Shown here: positions 13,765-13,772 of the stretch, one piece after another
Position numbering within the stretch: position 1 is the first letter of the stretch
How the letters are laid out: each line of letters begins with the position of its first letter
NCBI GenBank assembly: GCA_038206235.1
Contig: JBBRBB010000050.1
Coordinates: 1-13,772, forward strand
Source: JBBRBB01 sp038206235
Lineage (GTDB): Bacteria; Bacteroidota; Bacteroidia; Chitinophagales; Chitinophagaceae
Length of the DNA: 13,772 nt
Direction: 5' to 3'
Position numbers and translations under genes: made by a program
The notes under the pieces: model-generated
The model's database searches: none
What the model was told of the DNA's origin: nothing
What the model saw: only the letters and a program-made list of their open reading frames with translations

Positions 13765-13772
13765 CATCATTC

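Overview
The window comes from a member of the Bacteroidota, most likely the Chitinophagaceae or a near relative. The evidence is AT-rich DNA with A/T-rich rather than strong Shine-Dalgarno leaders, an OmpA protein with thrombospondin type-3 repeats, a Gmad2 lipoprotein, a large SBBP beta-propeller exoprotein, and dispersed palindromic repeats of a kind I associate with this phylum. No rRNA, tRNA or CRISPR array was seen.

Layout, left to right. (1) 1-310: the truncated C-terminal end of an IS110-family transposase, cut off at an array of palindromic repeats. (2) 435-2534: housekeeping-type envelope genes on the + strand (a TSP3/OmpA-domain protein and a Gmad2 lipoprotein). Between them, on the - strand, lies a frameshifted relic of the C-terminus of a different HsdM. 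A strong terminator closes the block. (3) 2567-10223: a co-directional minus-strand type I restriction-modification operon. In transcription order it holds hsdM, a 307-aa protein with an antitoxin-like tail, a PIN-domain (VapC-like) ribonuclease, hsdS, hsdR and a small membrane protein whose C-terminus is encoded by a palindromic repeat. Junctions are tight: 30 nt, 1-nt overlap, 5 nt, 53-nt overlap, 9 nt. (4) 10224-11024: a degraded junkyard with no intact gene. It contains the first 25 codons of a REP-associated tyrosine transposase (RAYT), a repeat resembling those at the left end, a piece of a DNA methyltransferase, and a cluster of other palindromic repeats. (5) 11025-13668: an intact sulfotransferase and an SBBP beta-propeller protein that carries an in-frame palindromic insertion and ends abruptly within its repeats.

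How the genes work together: HsdM, HsdS and HsdR should form a complete type I R-M complex. The most interesting feature is the two-gene insert between hsdM and hsdS. A PIN ribonuclease is translationally coupled to a large protein ending in a VapB-like acidic tail. This looks like a toxin-antitoxin module built into an R-M operon, analogous in layout (not homology) to the PrrC anticodon nuclease carried inside an hsd locus. Relics of at least two other methyltransferase genes on either side indicate that this is a recurrent site for defence-gene turnover. The palindromic repeats lie exactly at several of the gene breakpoints.
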